This document shows positions 46,547 to 54,339 of a stretch of 64,000 bases of DNA, piece by piece (position 1 is the stretch's first letter; every line of letters begins with the position of its first letter). Below the pieces are notes generated by a model. That model was not told the DNA's origin, made no database searches, and worked only from the letters and a program-made list of their open reading frames with translations. The position numbers and the translations under genes are program-made. Source of the DNA: Rhodopseudomonas palustris JSC-3b (lineage in GTDB: Bacteria; Pseudomonadota; Alphaproteobacteria; Rhizobiales; Xanthobacteraceae); assembly GCA_000504425.1 (NCBI GenBank), contig KI632513.1, positions 1,930,021-1,994,020 on the forward strand, written 5' to 3'.

Positions 46547-48133
46547 TCACGCGAACAGGCCGTGCACATACCAGCGCGGCTGGCCGTGGCCATCGGCGCT
46601 GGGCAACACCTCGCGGCCATAGAGCCCGTCGCGATACAGCCAGAACCGCGCGCCGACCTCGTCCTCGATCCGAAAATAATCGCGGGTCAGGCCGGGCTCG
46701 GGCCTGCGCCACCATTCCATCGCGATCCGTTCCGGGCCTTCGGCGCGGGCGACACGGTGCGTGACGCGCCGCCAGGTGAATTGCGCCGGCGGCCCATCGG
46801 GCACCTCGGCCAGCACCTCGACCGGCTCGGGCGGCTGCAGCAGCCGCAGCGGCCGCAGCGGCGGCTCGTCAGCGCGTGCCGGCCACGGCGTCTCGTGACA
46901 GGTTTGCGGCGGACAATGCTGCACCGGCACCGCCAGCGCCGCGCGCTCTGGCAGATGACTGTCCTGCGGCAGATAACGCAGCACGCGCCGCGCGCCGAGC
47001 CGCGCCGACAGCGTGTCTGCCAGCGCCGCGACATCCTCGGCCTGATGGGCGGTGCTATCAAAGCCGCGCTGCGCGGCATCGACCACCACGGTGTGACTGG
47101 CGGCGAGCCGGATCAGATCGAAACCGAAACCGGGATCGAGCGGATCGGCGAGCGCGTCGAGCTTTTCGGCAAACAAGCGCTCGACCATTTCGGTGCGCGT
47201 CACCGGCTGTCCGGCCTCGACCATGATGGTGCGCACCGCGCCGTCGCTGCGGAAGAACGACGCCAGCAATTGCCGCGCGCCCTTGCCGCTCTTTTCCATC
47301 GCCGCAATCAACAGCCGCGCCAGCGCCAGCAGCGTCGGCATGATCACTTCAAGCGTCGCCACCGGCTCGGCAAAGCGCTTGTCGACCACATAGTCCGGCG
47401 CCGGACGACGCGGCGAGATCGGCGCATCTTCCGCGCCGCTGGCCTGGCGCAGCACCGCGACAAAATCGGCGCCGAACCGCGCCGCCAGTTCCGAGGGCTG
47501 CCGCGCCAGCACATCGCCGATCGTCACCAGCCCCGCGCGGCGCAGGCCGCGCACGATGCCAGGATCAACGCCGAGCGCCGCTACCGGCAGCGGCGCCACC
47601 GCCTCGGCCTCACCGCCTGGCGGCACGATGGTGCGCGGCGCTCCGCGGCTCAGCGCCCGCGCCGCCACCGCGGTGCCGGCAATCGCGGCACGCGCCGCAA
47701 AACCCTGGCGCTGCAGCCCCTGCAGCAACGCGGTGAGCAGCCCCTGTTCGTCGCCGAACAGATGGGCGCAGCCGGTGATGTCGAGGCACAGGCCGTCATC
47801 ACCATCCAGCGCCACCAGCGGGGTAAAACGGTCGCACCAATCGGCGATCGCCGAAAGCAGCGCGGCATCGGCCACGGCATCATGCTCGATCACGTCGAGC
47901 GAGGGATGCATGGCGCGCGCGGTTGCGAGCGGCATGCCGGGCGTCAGCCCGCCTTGCGCCGCGCGGGCGTCGCAGGCCACCAGCACGAGCGCGTTGTCGC
48001 GTTTGGCGACGACGACGCGCGGCTCAGCCGGCGAGCCGTCGCGGGGCGGCGACAGCCGTTCGATACGATCGGTCGGCAACCGCGGCAACCAAAGGCCGAG
48101 GATGCGTCTGCGGTTCACGGAAGCGGCACGCAT
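46547..48133 (-). CDS. imuB: Y-family polymerase-like protein ImuB
   Basis: A 528-residue Y-family homologue acting as the hub of the ImuA-ImuB-DnaE2 mutasome, known to be catalytically inactive in characterised members and to bind the beta clamp. The N-terminus LGLWLPRLPTDRIERL and ALDGDDGLCLDITGCAHLFG are typical for ImuB. The C-terminal part (RIEDEVGARFWLYRDGLYGR) is the family's ImuB-C region. The start is ATG 48133 (MRAASVNRRRILGLW). Its start lies 110 bp inside the imuA gene, so it is translationally coupled. Downstream dnaE2 is displaced by repeats. Confidence 0.92.
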   Translation of the reverse strand: MRAASVNRRRILGLWLPRLPTDRIERLSPPRDGSPAEPRVVVAKRDNALVLVACDARAAQGGLTPGMPLATARAMHPSLDVIEHDAVADAALLSAIADWCDRFTPLVALDGDDGLCLDITGCAHLFGDEQGLLTALLQGLQRQGFAARAAIAGTAVAARALSRGAPRTIVPPGGEAEAVAPLPVAALGVDPGIVRGLRRAGLVTIGDVLARQPSELAARFGADFVAVLRQASGAEDAPISPRRPAPDYVVDKRFAEPVATLEVIMPTLLALARLLIAAMEKSGKGARQLLASFFRSDGAVRTIMVEAGQPVTRTEMVERLFAEKLDALADPLDPGFGFDLIRLAASHTVVVDAAQRGFDSTAHQAEDVAALADTLSARLGARRVLRYLPQDSHLPERAALAVPVQHCPPQTCHETPWPARADEPPLRPLRLLQPPEPVEVLAEVPDGPPAQFTWRRVTHRVARAEGPERIAMEWWRRPEPGLTRDYFRIEDEVGARFWLYRDGLYGREVLPSADGHGQPRWYVHGLFA

Positions 48134-48806
48134 CACAATTCCATTCCATGATCCAGCGGCCGGTCGGGCCGCGACGATTGCGGATGAGCGAAGTTTCAAG
48201 CATCGGAGCGCCCCAGCCTTCCACCGGCGGCGAATGCGCGGCGCGCACCATCCAGCGCGTTTCCGCGGTCGAGGTCTGCGGCGTGGCGGCGATGCGCAGC
48301 ATCAAGGCGGTGACGCCGGATTGCTGCGCCGCCAGGCTGAGCTTGCGGCTGGCGACCGCATCGAAGGCGCGGCTTTCGCCCCACAGCTCGGTCACCACCG
48401 CGCCGAGCCCGGTGCAGGCCAGCGCATCGGCGGCGCTGCGCAGCGCGCTGTCGGCATCGGGCGCGCGCACCACCACGATGCGGCGCGGATCGAGCCCGAG
48501 TTCGGCAAAGCCGGCCATTGCCAGATCGCCGCTCTCGCGCGCCGCGAAATCGACCCGCACCCACAATAGAAAGCGCTGCTCGCTGGCCTGCCGCGCCAGC
48601 CCGGCGACAAAGCCGGTGGCGGCGCCGGCGGCGCTGCCTTCGCCAAACACCTCATGCAGCGCGCCGAGCGCCAGCCCGCCCTGCAACGCCGCATCGACCG
48701 CGGCATGGCCGAGCGGCTGGCGCCGCAGCGGCTCCGCCAGCCCGTGTTCCAGCCGGTCAATGGCGCCTTGCAGGCGCGCAAGCGTGCTCATGCGGGCACT
48801 GGGCAT
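48024..48806 (-). CDS. imuA: ImuA, RecA-like mutasome protein
   Basis: A 260-residue RecA/SulA-related protein of the ImuA family that supports translesion mutagenesis with ImuB and DnaE2. Family features: FAELGLDPRRIVVVRAPDAD, ACTGLGAVVTELWGESRAFD, and RWMVRAAHSPPVEGWGAPML near the C-terminus, with the ending MEWNCDACRFREPQTHPRPL. AAGGAG lies six bases before ATG 48806 (MPSARMSTLARLQGAI), which decides the start over ATG 48821 or 48791. The 3' end overlaps imuB by 110 bp. A LexA box lies 67 bp upstream. Confidence 0.9.
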   Translation of the reverse strand: MPSARMSTLARLQGAIDRLEHGLAEPLRRQPLGHAAVDAALQGGLALGALHEVFGEGSAAGAATGFVAGLARQASEQRFLLWVRVDFAARESGDLAMAGFAELGLDPRRIVVVRAPDADSALRSAADALACTGLGAVVTELWGESRAFDAVASRKLSLAAQQSGVTALMLRIAATPQTSTAETRWMVRAAHSPPVEGWGAPMLETSLIRNRRGPTGRWIMEWNCDACRFREPQTHPRPLVAAVADRSYRTAVAAPRRLAG

Positions 48807-48872
48807 GCCGCGCTCCTTCATCGATTGGCGGCCGTTTGCCGGTTGTCCTTAAAACCCGTGGCTGGCCGTTTC

Positions 48873-48887
48873 GTTCATGATATGTTC
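48873..48887. promoter_or_regulatory. LexA (SOS) box, GTTC-N7-GTTC
   Basis: GTTCATGATATGTTC matches the alphaproteobacterial LexA consensus GTTC-N7-GTTC exactly. It is the only such box noted in this region, lying 67 bp from the imuA start and 83 bp from the radical SAM start, between two divergent genes. It probably controls both directions, though each could need its own promoter. Confidence 0.85.
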
Positions 48888-48969
48888 TAATATAAGACCC
48901 AGGTGCCCCGAGGAGTCAATCGGGATCGCCACCTGAGTTTTGGACTGCCCCCTTGTGAGGAATTTTGGG

Positions 48970-50199
48970 ATGGATCTGCAACGCAAGCTGGCCATTCTCG
49001 CCGATGCCGCCAAATACGACGCTTCTTGTGCCTCCAGCGGCACCAACCGGCGCGACTCCCGCGACGGCAAAGGGCTGGGCTCGGCTGGCGGCATGGGCAT
49101 CTGTCATTCGTTTGCGCCCGATGGCCGCTGCATCTCGCTCTTAAAAATCCTGCTGACCAATGCCTGCCAATATGACTGCCTGTATTGCATCAACCGCGCG
49201 TCCTCGAACGTGGCGCGCGCCCGCTTCACCGTCGAGGAAGTGGTGACGCTGACGCTTGGCTTCTATCGCCGCAATTATATCGAAGGGCTGTTTCTGTCCT
49301 CCGGCATCATCCGCAGCGCCGACTACACCATGGAGCAGTTGGTGGCGGTGGCGCGCACGCTGCGCGAGCGCCAGTTTCGCGGTTACATCCATCTCAAAAC
49401 CATTCCCGACGCCGACGAGGCGCTGATCAGCGCCGCCGGCCGCTATGCCGACCGGCTGTCGATCAATATCGAGCTGCCGGAGGAGCACAGTCTTGGCCGG
49501 CTCGCGCCAGAGAAAGACGTGCGCTCGATCCGGCGCAGCATGGGCCGGGTGCGGCTCAAACTCGATGAAGCGCAGGAGGCGCGCCAGACGCAAAGCCGCA
49601 GCAAGCCGCCGCGCTTCGCGCCGGCCGGGCAAAGCACGCAGATGATCGTCGGCGCCGACAGCGCCTCCGACAAGACCATCCTCGCCACCAGCGCCAATCT
49701 CTATGGCGCCTATCATCTGAAGCGGGTGTACTACTCGGCGTTCAGCCCGATCCCCGAGGCCAGCCGAGCGCTGCCGCTGGCGGCGCCGCCCTTGGTGCGC
49801 GAGCATCGGCTGTATCAGGCCGATTGGCTGCTGCGCTTCTATGGCTTTGCCGCCGACGAAATTCTCGACGACACCGACATGCTGTCGCTGCAGCACGATC
49901 CGAAATTGGCCTGGGCGCTACGCCACCGCGAGCGCTTCCCGCTCGACGTCAACCGCGCCTCGCGCGAAGACCTGCTGCGGGTGCCAGGCTTTGGCGCGCG
50001 CACGGTGGAACGGATTCTGACGCTACGCCGGGTCGGCACGCTGCGCGCGGCCGATCTGGCGCGGTTGCGTATCCCGAGGAACAAGGCGCTGCCGTTCATC
50101 GTTCTGCCCGATCACCGCCCGGCGCCGGCGCTGCTCGACAGCACCACGCTTGAGGCGCGCTTTGCGCCGCAAGCGCAGCAACTGGGCTTTGGCTTTTAA
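48970..50199 (+). CDS. Putative DNA modification/repair radical SAM protein (TIGR03916-like)
   Basis: A 409-residue radical SAM enzyme with the [4Fe-4S] site CQYDCLYC (Cys66, Cys70, Cys73). An N-terminal DAAKYDASCASSGTNRR and the body FYRRNYIEGLFLSSGIIRSA match the rSAM_link_UDG family. The C-terminus carries a helix-hairpin-helix DNA-binding segment (LLRVPGFGARTVERILTLR). The substrate is unknown. GAGGA lies nine bases before ATG 48970. It is 27 bp upstream of the UdgX fusion gene, so the two are an operon, and it is divergent from imuA across the LexA box. Confidence 0.92.
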   Translation: MDLQRKLAILADAAKYDASCASSGTNRRDSRDGKGLGSAGGMGICHSFAPDGRCISLLKILLTNACQYDCLYCINRASSNVARARFTVEEVVTLTLGFYRRNYIEGLFLSSGIIRSADYTMEQLVAVARTLRERQFRGYIHLKTIPDADEALISAAGRYADRLSINIELPEEHSLGRLAPEKDVRSIRRSMGRVRLKLDEAQEARQTQSRSKPPRFAPAGQSTQMIVGADSASDKTILATSANLYGAYHLKRVYYSAFSPIPEASRALPLAAPPLVREHRLYQADWLLRFYGFAADEILDDTDMLSLQHDPKLAWALRHRERFPLDVNRASREDLLRVPGFGARTVERILTLRRVGTLRAADLARLRIPRNKALPFIVLPDHRPAPALLDSTTLEARFAPQAQQLGFGF

Positions 50200-50226
50200 G
50201 GCGCGCTCTCCACGCTTTCGACTGCG

Positions 50227-51666
50227 ATGCATCAGATCAAACTTGATAGCGACATTGATTTCGCCGGCTGGCGTGAGGCGGCACGCGCGCTGGCGCTGTC
50301 CAACGTCGCACCGGCGAAGGTGCGCTGGAGCGTTGCCGGCGCCGCGCCTGATCTCTTTGCCGAACTGGCGCAGCCCTCGGCGCTGCCGCGCGCATCCGGC
50401 AGTTTCAACGTGCCGGCGCTGTTTGTCGACCTTGCCAAAACCGTGCTGCTGCACCGTGATCCGCAGCGCTTTGCGCTGCTCTATGCGGTGCTGTGGCGGC
50501 TGCGCCGCGATCCCGATCTGCTGGCGCGCTGCACCGATCCGGAACTGATGCAGCTCGAAGCAATGGCCAAGGCGGTGCGCAGCGATCAGCACAAGATGCA
50601 GGGCTTTGTGCGCTTTCGCGAAATCGGCCGCGAGCCGGATAATCATTTCGTCGCCTGGTACGAGCCCGAGCACCACATTGTCGAAGCGACCGCGCCGTTC
50701 TTCGCCCGCCGCTTTGCCGATATGCCCTGGTCGATTCTAACGCCCGAGCGCTGTGTACATTGGGATGGCCATGCGCTCAGCTTCACGCCCGGCATCGACC
50801 GCAGCGCGGCACCGAGCGCGGACCATCTCGAGCAATTATGGCTGACCTACTATGCCAGCACGTTCAATCCGGCGCGGTTGAACATGAAGGCGATGCAGGC
50901 GCATATGCCAAAGCGCTTTTGGAAAAATCTGCCGGAAGCGGCGTTGATCGAACCGCTGATCGCCGAGGCCGAGCGCCGCACCGGCGCGATGATCGATGCC
51001 GCGCCGAGCGCGCCGAAAGCGGCACGGCAACGCCGGAAGGCCAAGATGCCAGACACCAGCGACACCCTGCACGACAGCATCGCCAGTTTGCGCGAGCAAG
51101 CCGCGCAGTGCCGCGCCTGCCCGCTGTGGCACGATGCGACGCAAACCGTGTTTGGCGAAGGCCCGGCGCACGCCCGGCTGATGCTGGTCGGCGAGCAGCC
51201 CGGCGACAAGGAGGATCTGGCGGGCCAGCCATTCGTCGGCCCGGCGGGACAGTTACTTGACCGCGCGATGAGCGCGGCCGGCATCGAGCGCGGCGCGGTC
51301 TATGTCACCAATGCGGTCAAGCATTTCAAATTCGTGCCGCGTGGCAAGATAAGGCTGCATCAGAAGCCGAACAGCGCCGAGATCAAGGCCTGCCGGCCCT
51401 GGTATCAGCGTGAATTGCAGGCGATTAAGCCGGAACTGGTGGTGGCGCTTGGCGCGACCGCGGCGCACTGCGTACTCGGCCAAGTGACGACAATCAGCCA
51501 GTCTCGCGGCCGGCTGATCGAGCGACCGGGCGAAGCGCCCGTGCTGGTAACCGTGCATCCGTCCTATCTGCTGCGATTGCCGGACGAAGACGCCAAGAGC
51601 CGCGAATTCGCGCAGTTTGTCGATGATTTGCGGCTGGCCGCCGACCATCTCAAGCACGCGGCTTGA
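50227..51666 (+). CDS. udgX: DUF4130-UdgX fusion, uracil-DNA glycosylase superfamily
   Basis: A 479-residue two-domain protein. Residues ~1-250 are the DUF4130 (TIGR03915-like) domain with LFAELAQPSALPRAS, FVRFREIGREPDNHFVAWYE. Residues ~280-479 are a UdgX-type UDG domain: VGEQPGDKEDLAGQPFVGPA, the loop RGKIRLHQKPN with His378 aligned to the covalently uracil-binding His of the KRRIH loop of UdgX, and HPS in VTVHPSYLLRLPDEDAK. Four cysteines (CRAC, KACRPW, AHCVLG) fit an Fe-S cluster. In known UdgX proteins, uracil in DNA becomes covalently bound. The start is ATG 50227. It follows the radical SAM gene closely. Confidence 0.9.
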   Translation: MHQIKLDSDIDFAGWREAARALALSNVAPAKVRWSVAGAAPDLFAELAQPSALPRASGSFNVPALFVDLAKTVLLHRDPQRFALLYAVLWRLRRDPDLLARCTDPELMQLEAMAKAVRSDQHKMQGFVRFREIGREPDNHFVAWYEPEHHIVEATAPFFARRFADMPWSILTPERCVHWDGHALSFTPGIDRSAAPSADHLEQLWLTYYASTFNPARLNMKAMQAHMPKRFWKNLPEAALIEPLIAEAERRTGAMIDAAPSAPKAARQRRKAKMPDTSDTLHDSIASLREQAAQCRACPLWHDATQTVFGEGPAHARLMLVGEQPGDKEDLAGQPFVGPAGQLLDRAMSAAGIERGAVYVTNAVKHFKFVPRGKIRLHQKPNSAEIKACRPWYQRELQAIKPELVVALGATAAHCVLGQVTTISQSRGRLIERPGEAPVLVTVHPSYLLRLPDEDAKSREFAQFVDDLRLAADHLKHAA

Positions 51667-51731
51667 TCTCAGGCATATTCGTTTCGTTGATCAGCAGTCT
51701 TCGTTTATCAGCAACCAATGACCTGACTGTC

Positions 51732-51819
51732 GTCATTGTGAGCGAAGCGAAGCAATCCAGCTCTTTATCGCAGCGACACCAGTCTGGATTGCTTCGTCGC
51801 TACGCTCCTCGCAATGACG
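51732..51819. repeat. Family-A palindromic repeat, copy A1
   Basis: 88 bp with CGTCATTGTGAGCGAAGCG and CTACGCTCCTCGCAATGACG ends and core GAAGCAATCCAG / CTGGATTGCTTC inverted repeats. It lies downstream of udgX. Confidence 0.9.
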
Positions 51820-51853
51820 GGGTGATGTCGTACCCGACGCGGTCCCGCCAAGC

Positions 51854-51941
51854 CGTCATTGCGAGCGAAGCGAAGCAATCCAGTTCTTTGTTAATTAGCA
51901 CTGAGCTAGATTGCTTCGTCGCTGCGCTCCTCGCAATGACG
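51854..51941. repeat. Family-A palindromic repeat, copy A2
   Basis: 88 bp, the same ends and core as A1 but with a different central loop (TTTGTTAATTAGCACTGAG). It is 34 bp after A1. Confidence 0.9.
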
Positions 51942-52073
51942 GGGTGATTGTCGTGCGATACCGGAAAGCTGGCGCTCGACTCCGCCGCCAAAATACCGAG
52001 AATAACCAGCAAGCGATTTGAAAGACCCTGCCACCGAATAGACACATCGGCTAGCAACGAAGCTCACCCACAC

Positions 52074-52198
52074 CGTCATTGCGAGCGCAGCGAAGCAATC
52101 CAGTTTCTTGGCGCAGCACTGCCAATCTGGATTGCTTCGTCGCGAAGCCTGTGCCCGGACGGCGCAAAGCGCCGATCCGGGTACTCCTCGCAATGACG
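52074..52198. repeat. Family-A palindromic repeat, copy A3 with nested segment
   Basis: 125 bp, with the family-A ends and the central GTTTCTTGGCGCAGCACTGC. The right arm is interrupted by about 40 bp, beginning GCCTGTGCCCGGACGGCGC and itself palindromic (GGCGCAAAGCGCC). The same nested segment appears inverted in the copy at 46102-46224. Confidence 0.9.
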
Positions 52199-52249
52199 GG
52201 GTTAGTGTCGTGCACCACTCTCTTCGCCTGCAACGAAGCCCCACCACAT

Positions 52250-52337
52250 CGTCATTGCGAGCGAAGCGAAGCAATCCAGTTTCTTGGCGCAGCACTGCCA
52301 ATCTGGATTGCTTCGTCGCTGCGCTCCTCGCAATGAC
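52250..52337. repeat. Family-A palindromic repeat, copy A4
   Basis: 88 bp, nearly identical in its central loop to A3 (GTTTCTTGGCGCAGCACTGC) but lacking the nested segment. It ends 54 bp before the ferritin-like gene's stop. Confidence 0.9.
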
Positions 52338-52390
52338 ACCTTGTAGGACTCGCTGACCTCCAACAGGAGGCATACCAGCCGCAATCGTCC

Positions 52391-52888
52391 CTACGCCGCG
52401 GCGGCGGTGTTGACCGCGGTTTCCGCAAGCTCCGTCAGCGTCTGGTCGGTCTTCTTCTCTTCCTGCAGCGTCTCGTCGAGCAGGCGCGCGACGTCCTTCA
52501 TGCCGAGCTGGGTCGCCCATTGTTTTAGCGTGCCGTAGCGGGAAATCTCGTAGTGCTCGACCGCCTGCGCCGCGGCCAGCATGCCGGCGTCGAGCGCTTC
52601 GGCGCCCTTGTACTCTTCCATGATCTCTTTGCCCTCATCGAGAATGCCGATGATGGCATCGCAGGTCTTGCCGCGCGCCGGCTTTTCCAACAGCTCGAAC
52701 ACCTGCTCCAGCCGCTCGACCTGGCCTTCGGTCTCGCCGTGATGTTTCTCAAACGCGGCGCGCAGCTTGTCGGACTGCGCGGCCTTGGCCATCCGCGGTA
52801 GCGCCCTCAAAATTTGCTTCTCGGCGTAGTAGATGTCCTTCAACGTATCGAGAAAGAGATCGTGCAGATCCTTGTCCTTGGCCGGCAT
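52391..52888 (-). CDS. Ferritin-like YciE/YciF family protein (DUF892)
   Basis: A 165-residue helical bundle protein of the DUF892 family, associated with stress responses in other bacteria. Features: KDLHDLFLDTLKDIYYAEKQ, ILRALPRMAKAAQS, AFEKHHGETEGQVERLEQVF (ferritin-like Glu/His positions), and AAAQAVEHYEISRYGTLKQW. The start is ATG 52888; GGAG lies six bases upstream, which decides against ATG 52900. It is probably monocistronic, and upstream lies the 3' end of an M20 amidohydrolase on the same strand. Confidence 0.9.
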   Translation of the reverse strand: MPAKDKDLHDLFLDTLKDIYYAEKQILRALPRMAKAAQSDKLRAAFEKHHGETEGQVERLEQVFELLEKPARGKTCDAIIGILDEGKEIMEEYKGAEALDAGMLAAAQAVEHYEISRYGTLKQWATQLGMKDVARLLDETLQEEKKTDQTLTELAETAVNTAAAA

Positions 52889-52972
52889 GACGCACTCCAT
52901 GGTTGGCGATAGCGGGACAATGCCTGCCCCCAACGCCATGTGCCGCCCATGGTTCCGGCCGCGCGGTCAGCT

Positions 52973-54145
52973 TCACGCCGCCAGCGTGGTCTCCACCAGC
53001 CTGATCCAATATGACGTGCCGAACACGATCGCATCGTCGTTGAAGTCATAGGCCGGATGATGCAACCCGGCGCTGTTGCCATTGCCGATGAAGATCAGCG
53101 CGCCCGGGCGGGCCTCCAGCATATAGGCGAAATCCTCGGCGCTCATCAGCGGCGGCATGTCCATCACCCGGCCCTCGCCGACGATCTCGGCGGCGACCGC
53201 CGCGGCATGGGCCGTCTGTGCGTCGTGATTGACCACCACCGGATAGCCGCGCTCATAGCTCAGCTCGATCGAGGTGCCGGTCAGCTGCGCCACGCCCGCC
53301 ACCACTTCGCGCACCCGCTGCTCCATCAGATCGCGGATCTGCGGTGACAGCGTGCGCACCGTGCCCTTCAGTTCGGCGGTGTGCGGAATGACGTTGCGCG
53401 CGCTGCCGGCGTGGAACTCGCACATCGACAGCACCGCCGACTCGAGCGGATCGACCGAACGCGACACGATCGATTGCAGCGCAATGACGAGCTTGGCGCC
53501 AGCCAGCACCGGATCAATGGAATTATGCGGCCGCGCGGCATGGCCACCGACCCCCTCAATGCGCAGATCGATGGAATCGGTCGAGGCCATGATCGCGCCG
53601 GGCCGCAGTGCAAAGGTGCCGAGCGGCATGCCAGGACCATTATGCATGCCGTACATCTGATCGATGGCAAAGCGCTCGACCAGACCGTCGGCGATCATCG
53701 CCGCGGCGCCGCCGCCGCCCTCTTCGGCCGGCTGAAAGATCAACACCGCGCGGCCGGCGAAATTGCGGGTCTCGGCGAGGTAACGCGCCGCACCGAGCAG
53801 CATGGCCGTATGGCCGTCATGGCCGCAGGCATGCATCACGCCCGGAGTTTTCGACGCATAAGGCAGCCCGGTCGCTTCCTTGATCGGCAGCGCATCCATA
53901 TCGGCGCGCAGCCCGATGCTCTGCACCGCCTGGCCATCGGCCGGTTGCCGGCCGTTGATCACCGCGACCACGCCGGTGCGGCCGAGGCCGCTCACCACCT
54001 CATCACAGCCAAATTCGCGCAATTTCTCCGCGACCAGCGCCGCGGTGCGATGCACGTCGTACATCAGCTCGGGATGGGTGTGCAGGTCGCGGCGCCAGGC
54101 TACGATATCAGGCAACAGATCGGCGACGCGGTTGATGATCGGCAT
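52973..54145 (-). CDS. M20D amidohydrolase (aminoacylase/hippurate hydrolase-like)
   Basis: A 390-residue metalloamidohydrolase. Zinc ligand motifs are IGLRADMDALPIKE, MHACGHDGHTAMLLGAARYL and FQPAEEGGGGAAAM with the catalytic Glu pair. A lid domain (residues ~185-290) includes GHAARPHNSIDPVLAGAKL. The C-terminal His motif is FIGNGNSAGLHHPAYDFND. The M20D subgroup acts on N-acyl amino acids; the substrate here is unknown. Starts at ATG 54145, 54151 or TTG 54157 are close together; MPIINRVADLLPDI fits the family. Confidence 0.91.
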   Translation of the reverse strand: MPIINRVADLLPDIVAWRRDLHTHPELMYDVHRTAALVAEKLREFGCDEVVSGLGRTGVVAVINGRQPADGQAVQSIGLRADMDALPIKEATGLPYASKTPGVMHACGHDGHTAMLLGAARYLAETRNFAGRAVLIFQPAEEGGGGAAAMIADGLVERFAIDQMYGMHNGPGMPLGTFALRPGAIMASTDSIDLRIEGVGGHAARPHNSIDPVLAGAKLVIALQSIVSRSVDPLESAVLSMCEFHAGSARNVIPHTAELKGTVRTLSPQIRDLMEQRVREVVAGVAQLTGTSIELSYERGYPVVVNHDAQTAHAAAVAAEIVGEGRVMDMPPLMSAEDFAYMLEARPGALIFIGNGNSAGLHHPAYDFNDDAIVFGTSYWIRLVETTLAA

Positions 54146-54339
54146 GGTCATTCCCAATGGTCAGAGCCTAGCTCTAGCATGGCCGTCTCGCGCGCCCAAG
54201 GTACCGTCCAAGGCACCGCACAAGGAGGCCGGTACGCCACCGGCCTCCGCCGACATGCCAGCTGTACAGGGCCGTGCGGCGACGCTAAGCCTCAATGATC
54301 CGCGGCAAAGACCGCGAGCAAAAACAACAGGTGCACGGG

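Larger units (their letters stand above)
51667..52390. other. 724-bp intergenic region filled by family-A repeats
   Basis: Between the stops of udgX and the convergent ferritin-like gene there is no gene. Four family-A units account for about 390 bp, and the gaps between them contain no coding frame. Confidence 0.8.

Noticed and set aside
46547-48133. DinB (active Pol IV)
   Set aside because: N- and C-terminal signatures and the imuA-imuB-dnaE2 order identify ImuB, which is not an active polymerase.
50227-51666. Ordinary family-4 or family-5 uracil-DNA glycosylase
   Set aside because: The GEQPGDKED motif and a KIRLH loop with a retained His fit UdgX better, and the DUF4130 fusion supports this.
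51732-52337. CRISPR array
   Set aside because: The units are about 88 bp, individually palindromic, irregularly spaced, with no uniform unique spacers, and the same element occurs elsewhere. No cas genes are present.
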